From the IMG/VR virus record IMGVR_UViG_3300030007_000014, positions 1-33,664 of that record: a stretch of DNA of 33,664 nt. The stretch is one strand, 5' to 3'. Position numbers and translations under genes: made by a program. A model generated the notes under the pieces. The model was not told the origin of the DNA. It did no database searches and was given only the letters and a program-made list of their open reading frames with translations. This DNA is from a virus. Below, piece after piece: positions 22,311-28,388 of this stretch; positions within the stretch are counted from its first letter, which is position 1; each line of letters opens with the position of its first letter.

Positions 22311-23630
22311 TCAACCTCCCAAATACAGTTTTTTCTGTGCTCTAGAGCAACTCACGTATAAACACTGAAAAGCCTCCCTCCGATTGCGATTATATAAGAC
22401 ATCGGAGTAGTCTACGAGAACATTTCTATATGTACTGCCCTGTGACCTATGAGCGGTAATTGCGTAAGCGAATCTGACATCCATAAAAAGGTCTTTCAGA
22501 TCCCAAAACCTTCTCCACAGCTTTGGATTTGCCTGCGCCTCATGCGCAAGCAGCTGGCAGTCGTTATCATGCTGCTGTTTGCTTATCGGATGGATTACCA
22601 GCAACCGGACGACTTGGTTATCCTCCCGCCGGACTTTCAGCTCCAACGCGTGATACTTCGGCTCCAGCGGATGCTTACACTCAATCACCCCTTCAACTAT
22701 CGCCTCGTCGTCGGTATGCAGAAGCAACTCATCATTGCGCTCACAAGGACCAGCTGCCACCACGCGATCACCGACCAGAAAGAATCCTGGTTGTGCCTCG
22801 GCTCCGAAGATAGCTGTTCGCGCAATCTGGTTGTACTCGTCAACTTTGACGTTTCTCCAGCTAATAACCTTTGTAGTGCGACCATCCGCGAATTCCCCCC
22901 GAGCAGCTGCAGCGAAGATCTGCTTTTTGAAGTCCATCTTGGAAAGCTTCCAGACCCCTTCCTGCCCGTCGTTGTCTGATTTGATGCTGACGCACGGAGA
23001 CGGGCTGAAGATGACCTGACGAATATCAGAAACGAGGGAGAGAATTTGGTTGTCATGTCGCATTACTCGGGTGAGTTGCACGCCCAGATCACCACGTAGG
23101 GCTAGGGATTCGGATTCCTTTACAGGGGGTAGCTGCGCCGGGTCTCCCATAAAGACTACCTTCAGGTCGAACTTGTCAGCGATGTCGCCCAAGAGTCCGA
23201 AGAGATGCTCGTTGACCATGGAGGCTTCATCGACCACAATCACATCAGTATCTGACAAGTCCACTGGCTTCCCATGGGCAATTTGCTTAGTCTCCCCATT
23301 CTTGTCTACTCGTAATCCGAGCAGCGAATAGATCGTGCAGGCTTGGCCCACGACCTCGCGAAGGACTTTCGCTGCCTTGTTTGTTGGAGCAGTGTAAGAA
23401 ATTCGCACATTAGACGCCCCAATTCGGCGGACGACCTCCCGCATGCAAGAGGTTTTCCCTGTGCCTGCATATCCACGGAAGCAGAAACACCAATTGGTGA
23501 GGAGGGGGCTGCTGATGAAGGTAAGGAGTTCTTCGATTGCTTTGAGCTGTTCCGAGATGAATTGGAACGGGGCTTCTTGCTGGTAGAGGGACGAGTCCGC
23601 CCCTGCTTGGAGGATTTCTTCATGATTCAT
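22311..23630 (-). CDS. RecD/Dda-type SF1B DNA helicase (439 aa)
   Basis: Helicase motifs in order: Q-region, Walker A GYAGTGKT (53-60), motif Ia YTAPTNKAAKVL (79-90), Walker B VDEAS (133-137), motif III GDPAQLPPV (162-170), and at the end ITAHRSQGSTYRNVLVD and YVSCSRAQKKLYL (motifs V and VI). This is the UvrD_C_2/RecD2-Dda layout of a 5'-3' helicase used in phage replication and recombination. Its leader is AAGGCTCACTTTTC. Downstream the HNH gene follows almost without gap. Confidence 0.9.
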   Translation of the reverse strand: MNHEEILQAGADSSLYQQEAPFQFISEQLKAIEELLTFISSPLLTNWCFCFRGYAGTGKTSCMREVVRRIGASNVRISYTAPTNKAAKVLREVVGQACTIYSLLGLRVDKNGETKQIAHGKPVDLSDTDVIVVDEASMVNEHLFGLLGDIADKFDLKVVFMGDPAQLPPVKESESLALRGDLGVQLTRVMRHDNQILSLVSDIRQVIFSPSPCVSIKSDNDGQEGVWKLSKMDFKKQIFAAAARGEFADGRTTKVISWRNVKVDEYNQIARTAIFGAEAQPGFFLVGDRVVAAGPCERNDELLLHTDDEAIVEGVIECKHPLEPKYHALELKVRREDNQVVRLLVIHPISKQQHDNDCQLLAHEAQANPKLWRRFWDLKDLFMDVRFAYAITAHRSQGSTYRNVLVDYSDVLYNRNRREAFQCLYVSCSRAQKKLYLGG

Positions 23631-23680
23631 GAAAAGTGAGCCTTAAAAGTTAACTGTCACCGCTTGCGGTGGTGGAAGGA

Positions 23681-23842
23681 TTACAAAAATTTAGTAAGAT
23701 GCTTCAACCAATCCTTGACTTCGGGGTCCCTCTCTGCTCGCACAGTCTGCATTGCAAATTCTGCCATCCAGAGAAGTAAGTTTCTGTCCAGCTCAGTTTC
23801 GAGAGTTAGCGTGATTGGAGAAAATTCTCTCTCTATTTTCAT
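23681..23842 (-). CDS. Small hypothetical protein (53 aa)
   Basis: Start ATG 23842 has GGAGG upstream and overlaps the stop of the DUF4406 gene (ATGA). The sequence MKIEREFSPITLTLETELDRNLLLWMAEFAMQTVRAERDPEVKDWLKHL is amphipathic and helical. No domain recognised. A longer reading from 23911 would overlap the upstream gene and is less likely. Confidence 0.6.
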   Translation of the reverse strand: MKIEREFSPITLTLETELDRNLLLWMAEFAMQTVRAERDPEVKDWLKHLTKFL

Positions 23843-24297
23843 TTCGATTCCTCCAGTACCGGTGCGTAATAAACACTCAACCCCAACATATCTGCAATTT
23901 TCTTTTCCCACTTAGCTCCTTTTGAGTTCTGCCAATCCGGGAGCAGAAAAATTGCATCACATTCGGGGAGAGCGCGGACGCAGAAATGCATGTAGTACTG
24001 GTGCATAGCATCTCCCCGCAAGGGGTCAATCGGTCCTTCAATGTGGATCGGGTTGAAGATGGAACAGCCAGCGGATAGGAGCATCTGCTGTGCAAAGAGA
24101 AATTGCGGGCGATTGTTGTCTTCAATATCGGTCACAGGCCCAGAGATGTAAACCACAGTGTTCGGTTGGGGCTTGTGTTCTGTGACTGACCACATGGAGC
24201 AGTTTCGGAAATCCATTGCTCCATGCGGGGTTTTGCCGAGGTCGGAAGGCTTGAGCCAGCAGGAAACTGCAGCATCACGTCGTTCGAGGGGGATCAT
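23839..24297 (-). CDS. DUF4406 / nucleoside deoxyribosyltransferase-like protein (152 aa)
   Basis: After about 45 residues without a clear match, the domain reads TVVYISGPVTDIEDNNRPQFLFAQQMLLSAGCSIFNP...MHFCVRALPECDAIFLLPDWQNSKGAKWEKKIADMLGLSVYYA, the DUF4406 pattern related to nucleoside 2-deoxyribosyltransferases (Y-I-S-G-P, L-x-x-C-D-A-I, W-x-x-S-x-G-A-x-x-E). The Glu in the last motif would be nucleophile-like. It may act on nucleotides or nucleosides during infection; the substrate is unknown. It overlaps its neighbours on both sides (ATGA). Confidence 0.8.
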   Translation of the reverse strand: MIPLERRDAAVSCWLKPSDLGKTPHGAMDFRNCSMWSVTEHKPQPNTVVYISGPVTDIEDNNRPQFLFAQQMLLSAGCSIFNPIHIEGPIDPLRGDAMHQYYMHFCVRALPECDAIFLLPDWQNSKGAKWEKKIADMLGLSVYYAPVLEESK

Positions 24298-24530
24298 TTT
24301 TTCTCCTGCCGGTCAATGGATTCTATAACTGCGACAGTGAGAGCGGCAAGTTTGAGTAATCTAGCCCTACCTTCCCAAATAGTGGAGGCTCTCACATAAC
24401 CAAACAGCTGATGTTCCAAATAATGAAGCCAGTCTCGCTCATCGTGCCTATCGTCATGGGCAGGGCCTCCCCATTTAAGATCCTGCCTCTCTCTTTCTTT
24501 TTCGATCTGATTTAAGATTTCAGTTCTCAT
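24294..24530 (-). CDS. MazG-like / NTP-pyrophosphatase-like small protein (78 aa)
   Basis: Pattern EKERERQDLKWGGPAHDDRHDERDWLHYLEHQLFGY...RARLLKLAALTVAVIESIDR. The E-R-x-R-Q-D-x-K-W-G, H-D-D and late L-x-A-A-L-x-V-A-x-I-E-S-x-D-R motifs match a common small phage family related in layout to all-alpha NTP pyrophosphatases. The acidic residues could bind metal. Biochemical activity is not established. ATGA overlap with neighbours on both sides; next to the DUF4406 gene, which also suggests nucleotide handling. Confidence 0.65.
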   Translation of the reverse strand: MRTEILNQIEKERERQDLKWGGPAHDDRHDERDWLHYLEHQLFGYVRASTIWEGRARLLKLAALTVAVIESIDRQEKK

Positions 24531-24739
24531 TTCACCACCTCCAAGTTCTCTTCAGTTAAAAGTTCATATTCAATCACATCAGCATGTTTCACCTTCGCCC
24601 CCAAGAGATTAAAAACAACAACATTGGGGCGAATTGATTTCTTTGCCTGGCCGCGCTTAACCATTGCCTCTAGCCGGTTACGGGCGACTGTTCGAGAGTC
24701 TTTGATTATAGAGGCATATTCGGCTGTGGTGACTTTCAT
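24527..24739 (-). CDS. Putative HTH-like small protein (70 aa)
   Basis: Start ATG 24739 overlaps the preceding stop (ATGA), with GGAGAAGAAG upstream. MKVTTAEYASIIKDSRTVARNRLEAMVKRGQAKKSIRPNVVVFNLL looks like a short winged or helix-turn-helix unit with a basic recognition region. No family certain. A longer start at 24802 would overlap the upstream gene in another frame. Confidence 0.55.
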   Translation of the reverse strand: MKVTTAEYASIIKDSRTVARNRLEAMVKRGQAKKSIRPNVVVFNLLGAKVKHADVIEYELLTEENLEVVK

Positions 24740-25170
24740 GACTTCTTCTCCGCTTGCACCACCTTTCCGGCGGTGAGGGCGGCGCGGGCTTGATCCGCCC
24801 AAATTTCGACGGTGCGGCCTTTGTCGATGAAGTCGTGCCCCTCGGCCATCAGTTCGCTGATCTTGCGTAAGCGCTGCTCGGCGACATACAGAGCCGCCTC
24901 AAAAGCTTCCCGCTCCCCTATCGCCCCCTTTGCGGCGTCCTCGCCGCGCATCGCTTCGACGAACAAGTTGCGAGCTTCCCCGATCAGCTTCACGACGCGA
25001 TCTCGCATCCAGTAAGCGTCATGGTCATATGACGGGTCGCCGTGATAGCGGCACGAAATTGCGGTGACTTCTGTTTCGAGCCAGCCAAATACGTCATCAG
25101 TCACCGCCTCGTCTGCTTGCTCGGCGTCGCCGCACGATTTCGCGGGAGCGGCAGTCTTTTCGTCCGTCAT
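24736..25170 (-). CDS. Hypothetical helical protein (144 aa)
   Basis: Acidic N-terminus (MTDEKTAAPAKSCGDAEQADEAVTDDVFGWLETEV), then long helices (RDRVVKLIGEARNLFVEAMRGEDAAKGAIGEREAFEAALYVAEQRLRKISELMAEG). No domain recognised. It is linked by ATGA overlaps to the ribbon-helix-helix gene upstream and the HTH-like gene downstream. Its base composition looks GC-richer than its neighbours. Confidence 0.6.
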   Translation of the reverse strand: MTDEKTAAPAKSCGDAEQADEAVTDDVFGWLETEVTAISCRYHGDPSYDHDAYWMRDRVVKLIGEARNLFVEAMRGEDAAKGAIGEREAFEAALYVAEQRLRKISELMAEGHDFIDKGRTVEIWADQARAALTAGKVVQAEKKS

Positions 25171-25385
25171 TTCACCATCTCCAGCGATTCTTCAATCTCC
25201 GAAAAAGTCCCATCCAGCTTTTGGAAGTATTCTCGAACCAATTGCTCAAAGAAAGCTGATTTCACCCCATGAGGGATTCGGTTCTCCACCTCGGAGGTTA
25301 GGTAGGAGTCGATACGCGCTACGAGGTGGTCCGGCAGGACAATGCCGACACGTTGCGGAGCGGAGGTTTTACGGGGGCGTCCCAT
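25167..25385 (-). CDS. Ribbon-helix-helix DNA-binding protein (72 aa)
   Basis: After a basic start (MGRPRKTSAPQR), VGIVLPDHLVARIDSYLTSEVENRIPHGVKSAFFEQLVREYFQKL (about 13-57) has the beta-strand/helix/helix layout of CopG/Arc-like proteins: a short alternating strand, a first helix of a D-x-x-L/V-x-x-I-D pattern, a turn and a second helix. These bind short palindromic DNA as dimers, so it is a candidate binder for the window's palindromic elements (inference). AAGGAG precedes the start. Confidence 0.7.
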   Translation of the reverse strand: MGRPRKTSAPQRVGIVLPDHLVARIDSYLTSEVENRIPHGVKSAFFEQLVREYFQKLDGTFSEIEESLEMVK

Positions 25386-25390
25386 GCGGG

Positions 25391-25864
25391 CTACTCCTTA
25401 AGAGAAATAGGGATACCAGACCAGCCCTGCGATTCGTAGCAAGCCGGGCACATAGAAACATACTGCGGGCGGATTTCCACCTCCCTAGAAAGTCGGGAGA
25501 GTTCGAAAGAGTCCTTAGGGGTGAGGTAGCTGATCGCCCGCAAGCGAAGGTGTTCTTTCTTGATGAAGACACCTTCCACGCGTTGGTGCTCTGAATGGCA
25601 GGTGGAACACACTTGGGAATGGATTAAGAGTACTGCGGAGATGTTGGACCAGCCTTCCGCACGGTCCTTGATCTTCTGGACGTCCTTATAGTGGGCTTCT
25701 ACTTCCGGCCCGGTCATCCAGCTGGCCGTTTTGGGGAGGACTGCCCCCTTGCGGGAGGCTTTGATGCCTTGTTTTTGTTCGCGCTGCTTCTTTTGCAGGT
25801 CTACGGATTCCCCGAGAAGGGAATCGAGGTCTGCGAATTCGTCTATAGCCGAATCGATTGTCAT
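25391..25864 (-). CDS. Hypothetical protein with two CxxC motifs (157 aa)
   Basis: The N-terminal part is acidic and Lys/Gln-rich (SAIDEFADLDSLLGESVDLQKKQREQKQGIKASRKG). The C-terminal half has VCSTCHSEHQRVEGVF (about 90-105) and MCPACYESQGW (138-148), two CxxC pairs likely to coordinate zinc. A DLDSLL segment near the start faintly recalls the DxLL tails of other proteins here. First gene of an operon with its own promoter and the GGAGGCTCA leader. Function unknown. Confidence 0.65.
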   Translation of the reverse strand: MTIDSAIDEFADLDSLLGESVDLQKKQREQKQGIKASRKGAVLPKTASWMTGPEVEAHYKDVQKIKDRAEGWSNISAVLLIHSQVCSTCHSEHQRVEGVFIKKEHLRLRAISYLTPKDSFELSRLSREVEIRPQYVSMCPACYESQGWSGIPISLKE

Positions 25865-25888
25865 GAGTGAGCCTCCGAATGAGTTTTT

Positions 25889-25917
25889 ATTATGAGTTTT
25901 GTATGTGGAAATTGCAA
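25889..25917 (-). promoter_or_regulatory. Sigma70-type promoter for the 25864 operon
   Basis: On the minus strand TTGCAA (25917-25912), 17 bp, CATAAT (25894-25889). It directs transcription into the gene starting at 25864. Palindromic element J lies 18 bp upstream of the -35 box, a possible regulator position. Confidence 0.5.
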
Positions 25918-25934
25918 TCCAGTTTTCTAGAGAG

Positions 25935-25974
25935 TTTCCCGCAGAAAGTACTAATTAGTAATAGCGGTGGGAAA
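25935..25974. repeat. Palindromic intergenic element, copy J
   Basis: Arms TTTCCC (25935-25940) and GGGAAA (25969-25974) around the core AGTACTAATTAGTAAT (25947-25962), which differs from consensus by one base. It sits between a promoter and a bidirectional terminator. Confidence 0.82.
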
Positions 25975-25978
25975 TAGG

Positions 25979-26012
25979 AAAAGCCCCTGACGCGGGGGCG
26001 AAAGGGGCTTTT
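25979..26012 (-). terminator. Bidirectional rho-independent terminator
   Basis: AAAAGCCCCT and AGGGGCTTTT form a 10-bp stem with a 14-base loop whose A/T ends serve as T-tracts on either strand. It would end minus-strand transcripts coming from 26203-26814. Confidence 0.85.
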
Positions 26013-26202
26013 GGAGCAGTAAGGCGGATGGAAAGGAGGCTCAATTCTTTCCCTATTACTGCAAATTAGGGGGCCGAGGTACGTGTCCAAGGGTTTCGTC
26101 GGCCCGTCCCAGGTCGCGAAGTCTGGGTCGCACTACATTCGGGAGTTACCACCTAGCCGTCCTTTTATCAGCTACGGCCCGCTGCCTCCGCTTTCGCGGA
26201 TC
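26013..26202. other. Gap with several hairpins; candidate structured RNA
   Basis: About 190 bp without a supported gene. Inverted repeats: GGAAAG/CTTTCC (near 26030-26052), GGGCCGA (26071-26077) with TCGGCCC (26099-26105), CCCAG (26108-26112) with CTGGG (26123-26127), and TCCGC/GCGGA (26187-26200). It is transcribed (minus strand) after the 203-aa paralogue and ends in the terminator at 25979-26012, so it could be a stable 3' RNA. Confidence 0.4.
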
Positions 26203-26814
26203 TTACTCGTCACCACCACCCAGTTCTTCCAGCAACGCATCCGTGTCCACCGCCTCACCCTTCGGCTTTTGCTTCTTCGCGGCTTCCAGCTTCTCAATGA
26301 TCGGCTTGATCGTCGGATTAGCGCGCAGGGCCAGCTTCTCCGAATTGGTCTTGCTCTTCAGGTAGCTCTTAACCTGTTCTGCGGTCTTGCCGGAGACTTC
26401 AACCAGAGCTTTCGCGAGAACCGAAAGACCAGCCATTGCCGAGCTTTCGCTCTTCGTGCGCTCCGCACCCCACTCACCAGCTTCCAGTCGCGCGATGAGT
26501 TCTTCTTCGGCGATCACCATGTCTTCCACATCTTCCAGACCTGCGACTTCATCACCGAGCTTTTGCAGCATGCCATGAGCGGCAAACTTCGCGAAGAGGG
26601 GCTTGTTCGCTGCGAGCTTCAGGCTGCGCGTTTCGCCATTTACGAAATCCAGGCGGATCGTCACGTCGAAGCCATCTTCCGAAATATCTGCGGTCTTGAG
26701 CAGTCGGCGCTTGCCTGCAAACTCCACCTCACGACCATCCGTCATGACGATGGTTTTCACTTCGCGCTTTGCCTTCGTGGTTGCTGTCGTGCCCACTTCA
26801 ACATGTTCCGTCAT
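26203..26814 (-). CDS. Paralogue 1 of an early phage protein family (203 aa)
   Basis: Four recognisable parts: a beta start with VMTDGREVEFAG and LDFVNGETRSLKL, then FAKFAAHGMLQKLGDEVAG (HG-x-x-Q/K-K-L motif), then ARLEAGEWGAER, then a helical part (LVEVSGKTAEQVKSYLKSKTNSEKLALRANPTIKPIIEKLEA), ending VDTDALLEELGG. The 221-aa protein at 28389-29054 has the same order and similar residues throughout, so they are paralogues. Such proteins occur in other phages without known role. A strong own promoter and abundant GC-rich coding suggest high early expression. Role unknown; DNA or chromosome binding is possible. Confidence 0.75.
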   Translation of the reverse strand: MTEHVEVGTTATTKAKREVKTIVMTDGREVEFAGKRRLLKTADISEDGFDVTIRLDFVNGETRSLKLAANKPLFAKFAAHGMLQKLGDEVAGLEDVEDMVIAEEELIARLEAGEWGAERTKSESSAMAGLSVLAKALVEVSGKTAEQVKSYLKSKTNSEKLALRANPTIKPIIEKLEAAKKQKPKGEAVDTDALLEELGGGDE

Positions 26815-26886
26815 TGTTACTTACTCCAGGTTGGTTGTTCCGGGAGTCGGCCCGGTTGCCGGTTGTTCGTTGATTCGATGGGGTCA

Positions 26887-26915
26887 ACTATAGAGCAGAG
26901 CAATTCGGATGTCAA
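26887..26915 (-). promoter_or_regulatory. Strong sigma70-type promoter for paralogue 1
   Basis: On the minus strand TTGACA (26915-26910), 17-bp spacer, TATAGT (26892-26887). The -35 box is consensus and the -10 matches five of six bases. It drives the 203-aa paralogue, leaving an untranslated leader of about 65 bases. Confidence 0.75.
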
Positions 26916-26925
26916 CCGCCTGCCG

Positions 26926-27312
26926 TTAGTCCTTCGTTTTGCGGATTTGCCGTAGCAATTCGAGATTGCTATCTAGGGTTGAGGGATGGTTGATTGGCGT
27001 TTGTCGGTCGATTCCTAGGGCATCTCGGAGGGCCGCAGCGTCCTTATCGTCACCGCGACGGTAGAAATGGAGCGTGCAACCGGCTACGCGCATAGAGAGG
27101 TGTTCGCACATAGGCACGAGGTCCGGGCGGTCCCCACACGAACGCAGAGCTTTAAAATATTTGAGAATTCGAAAGCGAAGGGAGTGGGCAATCTTCTGTT
27201 CGGCAAAGTCAATCGAGAATTCGGCCCTACCTTCATGCATAGCTTTGTCTACGCGACGTAGAACTTCCTCGAATTCTGGGCCGAAATCCTTCAATTGTGT
27301 TGAGCGTGGCAT
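26926..27312 (-). CDS. Hypothetical protein (128 aa)
   Basis: A basic, helical protein (MPRSTQLKDFGPEFEEVLRRVDKAMHEGRAEFSIDFAEQKIAHSLRFRILKYFKALRSCGDRPDL) with an F-S-I-D-F...A-x-x-L-R-F-R...K-Y-x-K-A-L-R pattern I have seen in phage proteins of unknown role. The C-terminal part (VAGCTLHFYRRGDDKDAAALRDALG) is mixed. Upstream lie 10-bp direct repeats 21 bp apart. It could bind DNA; function unknown. Confidence 0.6.
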   Translation of the reverse strand: MPRSTQLKDFGPEFEEVLRRVDKAMHEGRAEFSIDFAEQKIAHSLRFRILKYFKALRSCGDRPDLVPMCEHLSMRVAGCTLHFYRRGDDKDAAALRDALGIDRQTPINHPSTLDSNLELLRQIRKTKD

Positions 27313-27423
27313 ACCTGAAAACTCCCGAAAATGGCGGATGGTCCCGAGAACATGATCGATGGTCCCGGCATTTCCTCGGATGGTAGCAGGTTTACCCTAG
27401 TTAATGAAACCAGCAAGTAAATC
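27313..27423. other. Gap with 21-bp-spaced direct repeats
   Basis: GATGGTCCCG occurs at 27337-27346 and 27358-27367, exactly two helical turns apart, with a further GATGGT near 27380. It lies upstream of the 128-aa gene (minus strand). It may be an operator; no convincing promoter is seen. Confidence 0.4.
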
Positions 27424-27443
27424 GGCCCCTAGAGCGGGGCCGT
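27424..27443 (-). terminator. GC-rich hairpin, possible terminator
   Basis: GGCCCC and GGGGCC form a 6-bp stem with a 6-base loop. The minus-strand sequence then reads GATTTACTT. It lies downstream of the gene ending at 27474. Confidence 0.45.
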
Positions 27444-27473
27444 GAGTTGGTTGATAGCGAGATATCGGAATAG

Positions 27474-27743
27474 CTAACGCGGCGCAGGTCCGGCCGATTT
27501 GATGTATTCCAATACCACCGACATGCCTTCAGCAAACCCCATCCGCCATAGGAATTTCTCCTGATCGGACATGCTGTTAGGGGTGGATGCGAGAGCGAGC
27601 TGGTAGCGATTCTCACACACCTCTCGTAGGGATTTGTGCCGGGTTTCGTGATCGGCTACGGTTTTGCAGAGTTGTTCCGTGATTGCCGGGGAGACCGGAC
27701 GTTGCCATTGTTCCATCGTTGCTATGTGTCGTTCTTCTGCCAT
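27474..27743 (-). CDS. Hypothetical protein (89 aa)
   Basis: Start ATG 27743 (MAEERHIATMEQWQRPVSPAITEQLCKTVADHETRHKSLREVCENRYQLAL) follows GGAGGCTCAG. Helical and charged, with SMSDQEKFLWRMGFAEGMSVVLEYIKSAG at the end. No domain recognised. Element K lies directly upstream, with its outer arm within about 15 bases of the start. Confidence 0.6.
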   Translation of the reverse strand: MAEERHIATMEQWQRPVSPAITEQLCKTVADHETRHKSLREVCENRYQLALASTPNSMSDQEKFLWRMGFAEGMSVVLEYIKSAGPAPR

Positions 27744-27755
27744 CTGAGCCTCCAA

Positions 27756-27795
27756 TTTCCCACCGAAATTACAAATTAGTAATCCCGGTGGGATA
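27756..27795. repeat. Palindromic intergenic element, copy K
   Basis: Arms CCCACCG (27759-27765) and CGGTGGG (27786-27792) are perfectly complementary around the core ATTACAAATTAGTAAT (27768-27783). It fills the gap between two genes and ends next to the ribosome-binding site of the gene starting at 27743. Confidence 0.88.
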
Positions 27796-27803
27796 TTCCT
27801 AAA

Positions 27804-28010
27804 TTAAGAGTGAGCCGCGACTACAAACTCACCCCATTCCGTTGCTGTCAAATCCACCATACGATGCATCACCGATACGCGGTAGGTCGGTTCGGGGAAG
27901 AGGGACGCGAGCAACATCGCTAACGGCTCTACGCTATCCCTACCCGTCACCCAATTGGTCTCAAACAACCGATGACCGCTCGTTTCCACAATCACTTGAT
28001 ATTGGTGCAT
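27804..28010 (-). CDS. Hypothetical protein (68 aa)
   Basis: MHQYQVIVETSGHRLFETNWVTGRDSVEPLAMLLASLFPEPTYRVSVMHRMVDLTATEWGEFV: a beta-alpha-beta small protein with no recognised family. Its leader is CTGGAGGCTCAC, matching the shared early-gene leader. Just upstream is the parS-like palindrome at 28025-28040. Function unknown. Confidence 0.6.
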   Translation of the reverse strand: MHQYQVIVETSGHRLFETNWVTGRDSVEPLAMLLASLFPEPTYRVSVMHRMVDLTATEWGEFVVAAHS

Positions 28011-28024
28011 GTGAGCCTCCAGTT

Positions 28025-28040
28025 TGTTTCACGTGAAACT
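28025..28040. promoter_or_regulatory. parS-like palindrome (ParB-binding site candidate)
   Basis: TGTTTCACGTGAAACT matches the widely conserved bacterial chromosomal parS consensus TGTTTCACGTGAAACA in 15 of 16 positions. Such sites load ParB/Spo0J. It is intergenic, between the gene starting at 28010 and the tiny membrane gene ending at 28061. One such site was found in the window. Confidence 0.7.
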
Positions 28041-28060
28041 ATCGGCCCCCCGATTTCCCC

Positions 28061-28141
28061 TTAGAAATACCCGTGTTGTAATAGCCAGAAAAGGCCAGAG
28101 AAAAACATTATTATGGCAACGATGAAACGGATTAGGAACAT
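28061..28141 (-). CDS. Tiny membrane protein (26 aa)
   Basis: MFLIRFIVAIIMFF-SGLFWLLQHGYF: one hydrophobic helix with a basic N-terminal residue. TAGGAG lies 7 bases upstream, overlapping the stop of the previous gene. Short but with a good ribosome-binding site and a purely membrane-like sequence. Function unknown. Confidence 0.5.
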   Translation of the reverse strand: MFLIRFIVAIIMFFSGLFWLLQHGYF

Positions 28142-28151
28142 AGGCAATCTC

Positions 28152-28295
28152 CTAGTAGGGCCGCACGTCGATCAGCCCCCGCAGCCACATCCATGCCGCA
28201 TAGCTAACAGGTTGCGTGCATTCCCTAGCACAATGTTTTTTGTAGGTGATGTAGCGAATGAACACCACAACCCCCTCACTCACATTCGAATTCAT
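28152..28295 (-). CDS. Small hypothetical protein (47 aa)
   Basis: Start at ATG 28295 (MNSNVSEGVVVFIRYITYKKHCARECTQPVSYAAWMWLRGLID), with GGAG 7 bases upstream; an alternative in-frame ATG is at 28307. The sequence is basic with a weak hydrophobic stretch. Coupled at its end to the 26-aa membrane protein, whose ribosome-binding site overlaps its stop codon. Function unknown. Confidence 0.5.
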   Translation of the reverse strand: MNSNVSEGVVVFIRYITYKKHCARECTQPVSYAAWMWLRGLIDVRPY

Positions 28296-28332
28296 TTTCG
28301 ACTCCATCCCCGCCGGGGGCAGGTTTATTTTA

Positions 28333-28377
28333 ATCCCACGCGGATAGCTCCGCAATGCAGAACTATGGGCGTGGGAT
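28333..28377. other. Inverted repeat in intergenic gap
   Basis: ATCCCACGC (28333-28341) and GCGTGGGAT (28369-28377), a perfect 9-bp stem with a 27-base loop, lie between paralogue 2 and the 47-aa gene. On the minus strand an A/T-rich stretch follows. It could slow or end transcription. Confidence 0.4.
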
Positions 28378-28388
28378 CGGTGCTTGGG

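Noticed and set aside
26083-26955. Long plus-strand open frame (290 aa)
   Set aside because: Antisense to the well-supported 203-aa paralogue, whose motifs, promoter and leader are clear. The plus-strand sequence has no domain and no Shine-Dalgarno.
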